The notes under the pieces were generated by a model, which saw nothing but the letters and a program-made list of their open reading frames with translations, searched no databases and had not been told where the DNA came from. Source: Scytonema sp. UIC 10036 (GTDB taxonomy: Bacteria; Cyanobacteriota; Cyanobacteriia; Cyanobacteriales; Nostocaceae). From it: 54,959 nt of DNA. Each line of letters begins with the position of its first letter. Within the stretch, counting starts at the first letter, position 1. The translations under genes were made by a program, and so were the position numbers. Location: the NCBI RefSeq assembly GCF_009725235.1, contig NZ_WJFC01000083.1:1-54959 (forward strand). Reading direction: 5' to 3'. Below are positions 6,501-14,148 of the stretch, piece by piece.

Positions 6501-9296
6501 ACAGGAGAAAATCCAGTATTTTGGGGTAATAGAGAAAAAGAGCGTCTGGAAATTCAACTGGATAAAACAACTTTTAAACCCGGTGAAACGGCAACTGTAC
6601 TGATTCAGTCTCCTTATTCAGAAGGAGAATTGTATTTTGCTGTCATTAAAGACAAGCCTCTGTATCAGCAAATTATTAAAGTGAAAGGAGGAGCACCGCA
6701 AGTTCAATTTCAAGTTACACCAGAAATGCTACCAAATGCAGCTATTGAAGCTGTATTGGTACGACAGGGTGCGCCTCTCAACCAAGTAGAACCGGGAAGT
6801 TTGAGTAACTTAGCTAGGATTGGTTTTGCTTCTTTTAAGGTTAACTTGGATGATAAGTATTTAAAAGTACAAGCGACTCCAGTACAAGCGTCTCTCGAAC
6901 CGGGTGCAGAACAAACAGTACAATTGGAACTTAAGGATAACCAGGGGAATCCCACCAAAGGACAGTTCACGGTTATGGTGGTTAATGAGGCGGTGCTGCA
7001 ACTTTCCGGTTATCGTCCTCCGGATTTGGTTGCTACGGTATATGCCGAACAGCCGATATCGACTCGCTTTAATGATAACCGCCAAAATGTGGTAGTCGCA
7101 CAACAAACATTAGCTGAACCTAAAGGCTGGGGTTATGGCGGTGGGTTATCAGCAAGTGCAGCAAATACGCGCATTCGTAAGGACTTTCAAGCTTTAGCTT
7201 ACTACAATGGTTCTGCGATCGCCGACACTAATGGTCGAGCGCAAGTTACTTTTAAAGTCCCGGATAACCTAACGACATGGCGAGTGATGGTTGTCGCCAC
7301 TGACGAAAATCTCCGGTTTGGTAACTCGGAAGCAACGTTTATCACGACCAAACCATTAGTCACTAATGCAATACTGCCACAATTTGCCCGTCCCGGCGAT
7401 CGCTTTCAAGCTGGTTTATCAGTAACTAACAATACTGGGACGACGGGAACCCTAACTATTAATGGTGAAGTGGGCGGTACAGTTCAGTTTGCTGAAAATA
7501 ACCCCACATCTGCTGCTTTGCAAACCCAAACTGATGCAGCTACCCGTGCTTATCGCTTTCCCATGGTTGCAAATCGAGTGGGAGAAGGTAAAGTTCGTTT
7601 TACCACTCAACTGAATGGGGCGTCAGCAGATGCTTTTGAAGTTCCTTTGGCGATTCAGCAATTAGAAATCACCGAACAAGTTGTGGAAACAGGCGCAATT
7701 GCTCCTCGAAAGAATGAAGTCAAGATTCCCCTAAATATCGAGAACAAGACTTTTCCTGATGGGGGAGGTTTAGATATCGATCTGGCGAGTACTCTCATAC
7801 CAGAAATTAAAGCACCAACACAGCAAGTTTGGGAAAATGATGATTTTCCTTTTGCGGAACCTGCAGCGAGTCAACTTTTCATTGCTGCTGGGTTGCAAAC
7901 TTTGTCTGAAAAATACGGTCAGACATTTGCGGAGTTTAATCCAAGCAAACGTGCTTCCCAAGCGATGGAGAAATTGCAAAAACTCCAACTCGCAGATGGT
8001 GGTTTTGCTACTTTCCCAGGAGAAGAAAAGTCAGACCCTTGGGTTTCTTCCTATGCGGCTGAATCTCTGGCAAAAGCAGATCGGTCTTTCCCAAGTTTGG
8101 TAAATTCAGAAATGATATCTCGTCTCAAGAGTTATTTACAGAAAATTCTGGCAAACCCAGGACAGTATGAATTTTGCAAAAAACAGCCATGTAAAAGCCA
8201 ATTGCAGCTCAATGCTTTGATGGCTTTGGCAGAATTAGGAGATCAGCGCAATACTTTCCTCGGAGATATTTACCGTCAGCGCAATGCTTTTGATTTATCG
8301 ACTCAGATGAAGCTGACAAGGTATTTATCCCAATTTCCCGAATGGCAAAATGAGTCCAAACAACTGTTGAGCCAGTTGCAACAGAATACATATTATACCA
8401 GTCGTGATGCAGTTGTTAGTTTACCTCGCACCTGGGAATGGATGAATTCACCAACAGTTATACAAGCACAAGCTTTGCGGTTGTTTATTGCTCAGCAGTA
8501 TCAACCAGATGCGATCGCTAAATTATTGCAAAGTTTGCTGGCGTTACGTCGCAATGGTACATGGCAAACTCATTATGACAATGCTCAAGCGCTGACAGCT
8601 TTGGTGGAGTACAGCCAACTGCAACCAACACCACCCAATTTTGTTGCTACAGTGCAATTGGCGGGTAAGAAATTGGGACAACAAAAATTTGAAGGTTACC
8701 GCAATCCGAGTTTAGCGGTGAAAGTTCCAATGGCTGAATTACCTCGCGGGCGTCACGATCTACAACTGAAAAAATCCGGACAAGGAACATTGCACTATCT
8801 GGTTGCTTATCGCTATCGATTGCAAGGAAATCAACCGGGAAGGTTTAATGGTTTGCGGGTTACCAGGGAAATTAGCCCCGTGCATCAAGATAAAGTCTTG
8901 CAAAAAGTCGGTTTATATGCTAGTGATAAACCATTGACTGTTGCCACCGGGCAAGTGTTTGATATTGGTTTGGAAGTCATTACAGATCGTCGAGTGAATC
9001 ATGTGGCAATAACCGACCCCTTACCCGCAGGTTTTGAAGCAGTGGATGAGAGTTTTCAAACGGCGACATCTGCATTACTTGCAAAAGCCGATGCTTGGCA
9101 ACTTGGGTTCAAGACGATTCATCGCGATCGCGTGGTTGCTTATGCAGACAGTTTGGAACCGGGGGTTTATCAGCTTCACTACTTGGTGCGTTCTGTGACA
9201 CCCGGTACATTTCTCTACCCTGGAGCGCAAGTCTACTTACAGTATGCGCCAGAAGAGTTTGGACGAACTGCTGATTCTACATTAGTGGTTCAGTGA
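3561..9296 (+). CDS. Alpha-2-macroglobulin-like lipoprotein (YfaS-type, no thioester motif)
   Basis: 1911 aa. The N-terminus is a lipoprotein signal (basic start, hydrophobic core, lipobox IAGC at about 19-22), so it is probably membrane-anchored outside the cytoplasm. Many beta-sandwich macroglobulin domains follow. About 1225-1265 (VTFKVPDNLTTWRVMVVATD) is the core alpha-2-macroglobulin domain, and about 1420-1700 is the alpha-helical thioester-domain fold. In bacterial homologues with bait chemistry the helical domain carries CxEQ. Here the aligned segment near 1430 reads FPFAEPAASQLFIAAG, with no Cys or Gln, so covalent trapping is unlikely. This resembles the YfaS branch. A protective role against host or competitor proteases is known for relatives and inferred here. 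No penicillin-binding protein 1C gene is adjacent. Confidence 0.88.
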   Translation: MFPKLFLRFLLILTLLIGIAGCGFVSFAPKKEKLPTVSILNPPQLPDWIEQISPLSDSEPLNQIRIRFKEALIPVESLDSTEQQGLLQKFEIVPSIPGHFRFLTPRMVGFQLEEALPKATRFQVTLKAGLADLKNHRLDRDLAWTFNTELIKLTGLPGKNPIEKDEIEPIDLQQKLQFTSNTELNLASVRSHLQLLEEGKTKSITFKVELAKEEKLSEPQDPLEKFDPSSRQWIYNLIPQENLQKGTNYRLEFSPGLLPAYGNLPSEQAFASKLSTYSPLEFKGIQFYGQPDAGGTYGRFVQGAPQLVFNNELVASSVIENIKINPTPKAISRLIQANDREKFILINPYALTPSTSYTITIGANIKDKFGQTLGKPVTVKYETGDLAGDIWVPESLNIFPSGKNLKLNISTVNLPDSNYKAAYQVVQPTDLVYFNSAYPKGEGNDLLPKISEWKSFKVSEKKNQSLELSVPIREKLGAATGMLAYGVQARTNTYQENGKELWREPTFYGMVQMTNLGVFTQWFPESGLIRVHHLSNGSPVKAADIAIYQSKLEAKSRPQPIPCASGKTDENGTLRLTRDDLRECFAGSQSSTKEPLLLVIAREDRDWAFARTEEYSGAYGYGVDASWEDGKLLSRGVIFPDRQLYQPGEKAWFTGFADYLQNGEFKQDKNSIYQLTLLAPDGQKTDLGAKTTNEFGTFSLELAIAKTQLLGYYTIQAKGKNGQEISGEFRVAEFNPPNFKVDLNLDKEVAFLNDTIEAKSTSQYLFGSPVEGGQAKYVVTRQQTNFIPKGWEEFTFGRQWFWPEEPPSLPSDVLQTNAVLDANGQSSQTVMAKDLPYPTIYRVDIQVSDVSNLSVANAKTFTALPSHQLIGLKSNFVGEAGQDFPFEVIVTDHTGKPREGQRVLLELQQMKYNSVTQLVEGSATGKTQVEYKTVEKAEITSTNKPQSVTLKPNESGSYRIRANFSDARNDVSATDIQIWVTGENPVFWGNREKERLEIQLDKTTFKPGETATVLIQSPYSEGELYFAVIKDKPLYQQIIKVKGGAPQVQFQVTPEMLPNAAIEAVLVRQGAPLNQVEPGSLSNLARIGFASFKVNLDDKYLKVQATPVQASLEPGAEQTVQLELKDNQGNPTKGQFTVMVVNEAVLQLSGYRPPDLVATVYAEQPISTRFNDNRQNVVVAQQTLAEPKGWGYGGGLSASAANTRIRKDFQALAYYNGSAIADTNGRAQVTFKVPDNLTTWRVMVVATDENLRFGNSEATFITTKPLVTNAILPQFARPGDRFQAGLSVTNNTGTTGTLTINGEVGGTVQFAENNPTSAALQTQTDAATRAYRFPMVANRVGEGKVRFTTQLNGASADAFEVPLAIQQLEITEQVVETGAIAPRKNEVKIPLNIENKTFPDGGGLDIDLASTLIPEIKAPTQQVWENDDFPFAEPAASQLFIAAGLQTLSEKYGQTFAEFNPSKRASQAMEKLQKLQLADGGFATFPGEEKSDPWVSSYAAESLAKADRSFPSLVNSEMISRLKSYLQKILANPGQYEFCKKQPCKSQLQLNALMALAELGDQRNTFLGDIYRQRNAFDLSTQMKLTRYLSQFPEWQNESKQLLSQLQQNTYYTSRDAVVSLPRTWEWMNSPTVIQAQALRLFIAQQYQPDAIAKLLQSLLALRRNGTWQTHYDNAQALTALVEYSQLQPTPPNFVATVQLAGKKLGQQKFEGYRNPSLAVKVPMAELPRGRHDLQLKKSGQGTLHYLVAYRYRLQGNQPGRFNGLRVTREISPVHQDKVLQKVGLYASDKPLTVATGQVFDIGLEVITDRRVNHVAITDPLPAGFEAVDESFQTATSALLAKADAWQLGFKTIHRDRVVAYADSLEPGVYQLHYLVRSVTPGTFLYPGAQVYLQYAPEEFGRTADSTLVVQ

Positions 9297-9424
9297 TTCA
9301 AAAAACCTCTGCTAGCATAAAAGTTACGATCCGTCAGTCGAATGGCACTAGAAAAGGAAGCAGTATGGCAACAATTTAGAAGCGATTCGCCTCCAGGTTG
9401 CGATCGCATCGAAATCAGCCCGCG

Positions 9425-9501
9425 CCGATGAACCGCAAAGACGCAAAGTACACGAAGAAAGAGGAGAGAAGATCGGTAATCTTATAGCGGAAAGGGAGTA
9501 A
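9425..9501 (+). repeat. Dispersed ~75-bp repeat copy
   Basis: Runs from GATGAACCGCAAAGACGC through a GAAGAAAGAGGA stretch and GATCGGTAAT to AGCGGAAAGGGAGTAA. It aligns end to end with the reverse complement of 45846-45920. The rest of the 276-base spacer between the macroglobulin gene and the small gene at 9573 shows nothing else. Confidence 0.6.
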
Positions 9502-9572
9502 TGTAGAAAAACTGGAGTCTCTTCTCGTATGTTACGTGGTAAACTACGCGGCAATAGAAATGAACGATAAAC

Positions 9573-9773
9573 ATGAAGTCAGAAACACGAAATACTTTGC
9601 TAAGAGCTTACATTCAGTTACAGCAAATTATTGATGATTTGTACGTAGCTTCTGAGAAAGCTTTAGAAAATAACGATCTTGAAGACGCTAGCTTACTCGA
9701 GAGTAGAGCAGATAAACTATATGAAGAAGGTGAAAATTTGGAATTTGTCATTTCAGAATTGGAGGAAAGATGA
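9573..9773 (+). CDS. Small helical hypothetical protein
   Basis: 66 aa, acidic and predicted all-helical, with heptad-like Leu/Ile spacing (LLRAYIQLQQIIDDLY; LLESRADKLYEEGENLEF). No family is recognised. Its stop overlaps the ATG of the next small gene by four bases (ATGA), so the two are translationally coupled. Together they form a two-gene operon closed by hairpins at 9959-10038. Confidence 0.6.
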   Translation: MKSETRNTLLRAYIQLQQIIDDLYVASEKALENNDLEDASLLESRADKLYEEGENLEFVISELEER

Positions 9774-9958
9774 AAACAGTTGAAGATTTAAGGACACGTG
9801 CTAAAGAACTCAGTAAGCAAGCTGTTGAGCTTAGGCGAAAAGGTTCGGAAGTTTACGAAACTAACCAAGAACTAGCAAAACAATTCAGACAACAGGCTAG
9901 AGAAGCTATGAAGCGCTGTCAAGTATTGATACAAGAATTGAAACGTCAACAAGGTTAA
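9770..9958 (+). CDS. Small basic helical hypothetical protein
   Basis: 62 aa, Lys/Arg/Gln-rich and helical throughout (LRTRAKELSKQAVELRRKG; FRQQAREAMKRCQVLIQEL). A clear GGAGG sits just before its ATG, inside the 3' end of the upstream gene. The acidic partner and basic product form a charge-complementary pair, which hints that they bind each other. Function unknown. Confidence 0.6.
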   Translation: MKTVEDLRTRAKELSKQAVELRRKGSEVYETNQELAKQFRQQAREAMKRCQVLIQELKRQQG

Positions 9959-10000
9959 AGCTAAAAACTGGCGCTTCCTTAAGAACTATCAGTTTTAGCT
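9959..10000 (+). terminator. Long hairpin directly after the small operon
   Basis: AGCTAAAAACTG (9959-9970) pairs with CAGTTTTAGCT (9990-10000), with one unpaired A, around a 19-base loop. It begins within the stop codon region of the preceding gene. There is no U-tract, so it may stabilise the mRNA end rather than terminate. Confidence 0.5.
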
Positions 10001-10011
10001 CAAAGTATATG

Positions 10012-10038
10012 ATGCCTCGCTTATGGGGGCATTTTTAT
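10012..10038 (+). terminator. Rho-independent terminator
   Basis: ATGCCTC (10012-10018) pairs with GGGGCAT (10026-10032) and is followed by a T-rich run. It closes the two-gene operon at 9573-9958. Confidence 0.65.
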
Positions 10039-10281
10039 TTTACAAGTATCGCGTGTAAGCTTGGTACAGAGAGTTAAGAGATGAATGAACTTAAAGCCAA
10101 AATTAAAGAATATGCACATCTAGTAGTCCTTAATCATCAATAACCGGATACAAGCGTTTGAGTTTGATTCTTGCCTCAGTGGTAGTGAAGTCATTTTATA
10201 CGATGCTTTAACGGAGCGGGAGCGGTTTCTCTGTTGGCGTGTCTCAGCTATTAGTTGGCTTAACGAGTTACATTTATTACT

Positions 10282-10374
10282 CTATTTCAACAAGACAACA
10301 CGATCGCCAAACTTAGCCGCCAGTTTTTGATCGTAAGTCAGCACCTGAGTATCAGATTGATTTGAATTTTTAGC
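10282..10374 (-). pseudogene. C-terminal scrap of a PIN-domain (VapC-like) protein
   Basis: The minus strand reads TQVLTYDQKLAAKFGDRVVL followed by Leu-Lys-stop. This is the typical end of a PIN-domain nuclease (the T-x-D-x-x-L motif holds the last acidic metal ligand). A stop codon lies about 30 residues upstream in the same frame and no start exists, so only a relic remains. No matching antitoxin is visible. Confidence 0.4.
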
Positions 10375-11044
10375 TTAACCGACAAGTATTGGGACCGATG
10401 GATTGGGGAGGGAACTCGATCGCTTGTTTCCTCCCTTTCCAAGGCTCAAAATTAGCGAACGGACAGCAACAAGCCTAAATATCTTCGGAATAGCCGTAGC
10501 ACAATAAATTTTCCTCTGGAGAGGTTTACTTTATCTTTAAAATAGAAAACCATATTATGAATTTTATGTAAAATTTTTGAATGTTTCCTGATTGAGTTGG
10601 ATGATATACCCTAGTATGCAGTTGTAAGAAAAACTGGAATTATATTCAGTTTAGTTAGATACAAAAGCCAAGATATTTGCCCAAAATGTCTCAGGGTTTT
10701 GTAAGCTAGTCTTTTAAGCAATCTCGTTGAAACGGGCATATTCCAACTGAGAAAAAACACCGGACGATTGGAAACCGCAAATATGCAGGCAAATTCCTCC
10801 GACGTAGACTTAATTAAGTCTCCAAAAGCAGGCTTTTGCTGATTCTGTCAATGCACAAGCAATGCTAGCGCACACAGATTTGAGTGGGTTCAATACGGTT
10901 CGGATGATTTCTCAGGCTAGAAGCCTGGGACTAAACAAACGAAGCCTGCGCTTCTCTGGCTTTGTATGTCTAGCCCTAGGTTTCTAGAAGCGTAAATACT
11001 TTCAGATAGAGCAAGTATATTCTCAATTAGGAGTCACCATAATT
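10375..11044. other. Gene-free spacer before the repeat protein
   Basis: No supportable gene on either strand. An inverted element near 10910-10930 (CAGGCTAGAAGCCTGGG) resembles the palindromic repeats elsewhere in the window. The final 100 bases should carry the promoter and leader of the repeat-protein gene; TTAGGAG at about 11027-11033 is its ribosome-binding site. Confidence 0.5.
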
Positions 11045-12517
11045 ATGACGACAACGAAAAACTCTTCACCGATTGTTAGCTTAAGTTCTGAGCCAGCTGT
11101 TTCCTTTGAATTAAAAGATGTTGTGATTCCAGCACAGTCAGGCGTCGCCAACGTCAGTGTGAATCTAGACTACAAAGCAGGAATAGACAATACTCAGTTC
11201 CGCAATATCTTACCAGTGGCGGAGTTTGTCAAAGATAGCCTGACGAATTCTCGCAATTCGAATGAGTACTATGAAATCATCAACAGAAATGTCACCACAT
11301 CACTGCTGAATAATAGCAGTTTTGATTTCGCATCGGTTCTGGACTCAGCATCAATAAAATTGGATATAGCACCAAATGCTGGCATTCCTTTCGCATTTAG
11401 CAACACCATCGCACTCACTCCTGATGGCAAAACTGATGCATTAGTTTCTTTTGAATTAAAAGATGTTGTGATTCCAGCACAGTCAAGTGTCGCCAACGTC
11501 AGTGTGAATCTAGACTACAAAGCAGGAATAGACAATACTCAGTTCCGCAATATCTTACCAGTGGCGGAGTTTGTCAAAGATAGCCTGACGAATTCTCGCA
11601 ATTCGAATGAGTACTATGAAATCATCAACAGAAATGTCACCACATCACTGCTGAATAATAGCAGTTTTGATTTCGCATCGGTTCTGGACTCAGCATCAAT
11701 AAAATTGGATATAGCACCAAATGCTGGCATTCCTTTCGCATTTAGCAACACCATCGCACTCACTCCTGATGGCAAAACTGATGCATTAGTTTCTTTTGAA
11801 TTAAAAGATGTTGTGATTCCAGCACAGTCAAGTGTCGCCAACGTCAGTGTGAATCTAGACTACAAAGCAGGAATAGACAATACTCAGTTCCGCAATATCT
11901 TACCAGTGGCGGAGTTTGTCAAAGATAGCTTGACGAATTCTCGCAATCCGAATGAGTACTATGAAATCATCAACAGAAATGTCACCACATCACTGCTGAA
12001 TAATAGCAGTTTTGATTTCGCATCGGTTCTGGACTCAGCATCAATAAAATTGGATGTAGCACCAAATGCTGGCATTCCTTTCGCATTTAGCAACACCATC
12101 GCACTCACTCCTGATGGTAAAACTGATGCATTAGTTTCTTTTGAATTGAAAGATGTTGTGATTCCAGCACAGTCAGGTGTCGCCAACGTCAGTGTTAGCT
12201 TAGACTACAAAGCGGGAGTAGACAATTCTCAGTTCCGCGACATCATACCAGTGGCGGAGTTTGTCAAAGATAGCTTGACGAATTCTCAAAATCCGAATGA
12301 GTTCTATGAAGTCATTAATAGAAATGTTACTGAGCAGACGTTTTCCGATTTAGGATTGTCCTCCGTTCTAGACTCTTTGAGTATTACATTAGGTGTGGTA
12401 CCAAATTCAGGTATTCCTTTCCCCTTTACTAATACAGTAACCATCACCCAAGACGGGATTACTCAATTGCACGGGAATCACGTACTTGAACCTAACAGTG
12501 TGATTGCTGGGATCTAG
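11045..12517 (+). CDS. Protein of four 115-residue internal repeats, function unknown
   Basis: 490 aa: an 18-residue Ser/Thr-rich N-terminus, four tandem units and a short unique tail. Each unit begins VSFELKDVVIPAQSGVANVS, continues with LDYKAGIDNTQFRNILPVAE and FVKDSLTNSRNPNEYYE, and ends near AFSNTIALTPDGKTDAL. Alternating short strands and a Tyr/Asn-rich helix are expected. Units 1-3 differ by a few residues; unit 4 is clearly diverged (EQTFSDLGLSSVLDSLSI). No signal peptide, lipobox or membrane helix is seen. A TTAGGAG box sits upstream of the ATG. No known family is recognised. Recently expanded repeats of this kind often occur in surface or structural proteins, but that is a guess. A strong terminator follows. 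Confidence 0.85.
   Translation: MTTTKNSSPIVSLSSEPAVSFELKDVVIPAQSGVANVSVNLDYKAGIDNTQFRNILPVAEFVKDSLTNSRNSNEYYEIINRNVTTSLLNNSSFDFASVLDSASIKLDIAPNAGIPFAFSNTIALTPDGKTDALVSFELKDVVIPAQSSVANVSVNLDYKAGIDNTQFRNILPVAEFVKDSLTNSRNSNEYYEIINRNVTTSLLNNSSFDFASVLDSASIKLDIAPNAGIPFAFSNTIALTPDGKTDALVSFELKDVVIPAQSSVANVSVNLDYKAGIDNTQFRNILPVAEFVKDSLTNSRNPNEYYEIINRNVTTSLLNNSSFDFASVLDSASIKLDVAPNAGIPFAFSNTIALTPDGKTDALVSFELKDVVIPAQSGVANVSVSLDYKAGVDNSQFRDIIPVAEFVKDSLTNSQNPNEFYEVINRNVTEQTFSDLGLSSVLDSLSITLGVVPNSGIPFPFTNTVTITQDGITQLHGNHVLEPNSVIAGI
11099..12478 (+). repeat. Four tandem 345-bp coding repeats
   Basis: Units start at 11099, 11444, 11789 and 12134, an exact 345-base period. Units 1-3 are nearly identical even at synonymous sites, which indicates very recent duplication or ongoing gene conversion; unit 4 is older. 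Copy number may vary between strains, and short-read assemblies could collapse the array. Confidence 0.9.
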
Positions 12518-12546
12518 CTTGGAATTGACGACAATTTGATATTGCT

Positions 12547-12590
12547 GTAGGTTTTGGTTGACAGGTTCAATCAAAACCTACTTTCTTATT
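12547..12590 (+). terminator. Strong rho-independent terminator
   Basis: A 15-bp stem with one G-U pair: GTAGGTTTTGGTTGA (12547-12561), loop CAGGT, TCAATCAAAACCTAC (12567-12581), then TTTCTTATTT. It ends the repeat-protein gene before the convergent FAD gene. Confidence 0.8.
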
Positions 12591-12684
12591 TACGTCTCAG
12601 TCAAGTCGAACTCAAAGTTCTCGAACATCGTCAAGACAGCTTTCCCTTATATGCAAAAGTCCAAGACACTTACACAGAAGAATA

Positions 12685-13899
12685 TTACCCAATTAATTGA
12701 GCAACCTGGATTGCGGAAACAATCGCTCCTTCATGCAATCCATCTCCAAGATAAGCTCCTGCATAGTAGGTGTTGTTTTCTCCATTGGTCATAATAACTT
12801 CGTTTCTGTACCTAAAGGAATCAACAGTGTATAAGGGAGTGTGATGTTCCTGAATATGAAGGATTTTGTCTTTAGCGATCGCATCATTTAGATTAAAAGC
12901 CAGACTGTATTGTAGAGTCGATGATATTCCACAAAGCTGGTTGAGGTAAGCGTTATATCCCCATCCAGTATCAGTTTGGAAAAAATCAAATTCTGAAGAT
13001 TGTTTAATGCCGTGTCTGTCATACATCGAAGTATCTGTATGTATAACCGTTTTTGCTAAATTTTTCTGCCAAGGTGAAAACCGTTTCCTTTCTTCATCTG
13101 TTGGATCGGATACTAATTTCATTACCTGGTCGGGAGGTGTTGCAAAAACCACCTTGTCGAACAGATATTTTACATCACCAGATAGTCGAATTGTAACAGA
13201 GTTTGGTTGTCTGAAAATTTCGCTAATTTCAGCATTAACCAAGATGTCACCCTTAAAGCGTTCCAGAATTTTTTCAATATAGGAATAGACTCCTCCTTTA
13301 ATCCTTACCCAGTCTACAAAGACATAATCTCGCAGCGTAGGAATTGCTAGTTCTGCTGGGAAATTATCGATGGCATTAAATGGCATTGAGTAGCTATACA
13401 TAGTGAGCAATTTTAGCCACCAATTCTGAACGCATTGGCGTTTCAAAAATTTAGACATTGACCGCTCGCATAGCTCCTGTATTCGGATAAAGCGTATCTT
13501 TAAAGATAATCCCAAGGAACAGGCGTAGAAAGTTTTAAGCTTAAGTGACTCAATGGTACGCTGAATTCCTGCGAAGTTTTTTTGGATTGCCAACTCTGAA
13601 AGAAAGTGACGACCATCTTTTAAGAAGAGTGCCGAACCCATATTTACGGGTTCTAATTCTACGTCTAGTTCTTGCATTAATTTTAGGAAGTTGTGAAATG
13701 CACGAGGAAATTCGAGTACGCCTCCTTCTAAAAGCTGCTGACAATGGGAGTGATTGGGTTGAACGTTTTTATTTAATGTCCGAATATGCCCGCCTAATAT
13801 GGGTTGTTTTTCAAAAACTGTAACGTGATGACCTTTTTTATTAAGTAGATATGCAGTGACCATACCGCTTGCGCCGCCACCAATTATTGCTATTTTCAT
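12685..13899 (-). CDS. FAD-dependent amine-oxidase-like oxidoreductase
   Basis: 404 aa. It starts with the dinucleotide-binding fold IAIIGGGASGMVTAYLL (GxGxxG), then the Glu that binds ribose (VFEKQPILGGHIRTL, the GG motif of the amine oxidase/desaturase superfamily). It ends with the second FAD-contact block YYAGAYLGDGLHEGAIVSA. Length and order fit the NAD/FAD-binding oxidoreductases related to COG2907. The substrate cannot be read from sequence. It lies just downstream of another FAD enzyme on the same strand, 250 bases apart with a repeat between, so they may act on related hydrophobic substrates (inference). It converges on the repeat-protein gene. Confidence 0.8.
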   Translation of the reverse strand: MKIAIIGGGASGMVTAYLLNKKGHHVTVFEKQPILGGHIRTLNKNVQPNHSHCQQLLEGGVLEFPRAFHNFLKLMQELDVELEPVNMGSALFLKDGRHFLSELAIQKNFAGIQRTIESLKLKTFYACSLGLSLKIRFIRIQELCERSMSKFLKRQCVQNWWLKLLTMYSYSMPFNAIDNFPAELAIPTLRDYVFVDWVRIKGGVYSYIEKILERFKGDILVNAEISEIFRQPNSVTIRLSGDVKYLFDKVVFATPPDQVMKLVSDPTDEERKRFSPWQKNLAKTVIHTDTSMYDRHGIKQSSEFDFFQTDTGWGYNAYLNQLCGISSTLQYSLAFNLNDAIAKDKILHIQEHHTPLYTVDSFRYRNEVIMTNGENNTYYAGAYLGDGLHEGAIVSAIQVAQLIG

Positions 13900-14013
13900 A
13901 TGTCATTCTTTACACCTCTTTCGTTATTAGTAAAATCCGTGAAAAACTAGTTTCTTTAAATTAAAAGATACCTTATAATATAAAAACTCTTGTATCGGAA
14001 TTATTTCTCTTTA

Positions 14014-14148
14014 CCCTTTCTCTGCGCTCTCAGCGTCTCTGCGGTTTTTTTAATCATTCAAATGCTATTTCATTTTTGAAAAATAATACTTATTTAAATG
14101 AACCGCAAAGACGCAAAGAGCAAGGGAGAAAGAAGAGAGGTAATTTTA
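14014..14148. repeat. Dispersed repeat (two inverted pieces)
   Basis: CTCTGCGCTCTCAGCGTCTC before GCGGTTTTT, and 60 bases later AATGAACCGCAAAGACGCAA with GAGAAAGAAGAGAGGTAATTTT, form inverted partial copies of the repeat seen at 9425-9501 and 45846-45920. The element ends at the stop codon of the gene at 14149. Confidence 0.55.

Noticed and set aside
11269..12186. Three identical 75-codon antisense frames
   Set aside because: They recur only because the sense gene contains 345-bp repeats; no protein features or start signals.
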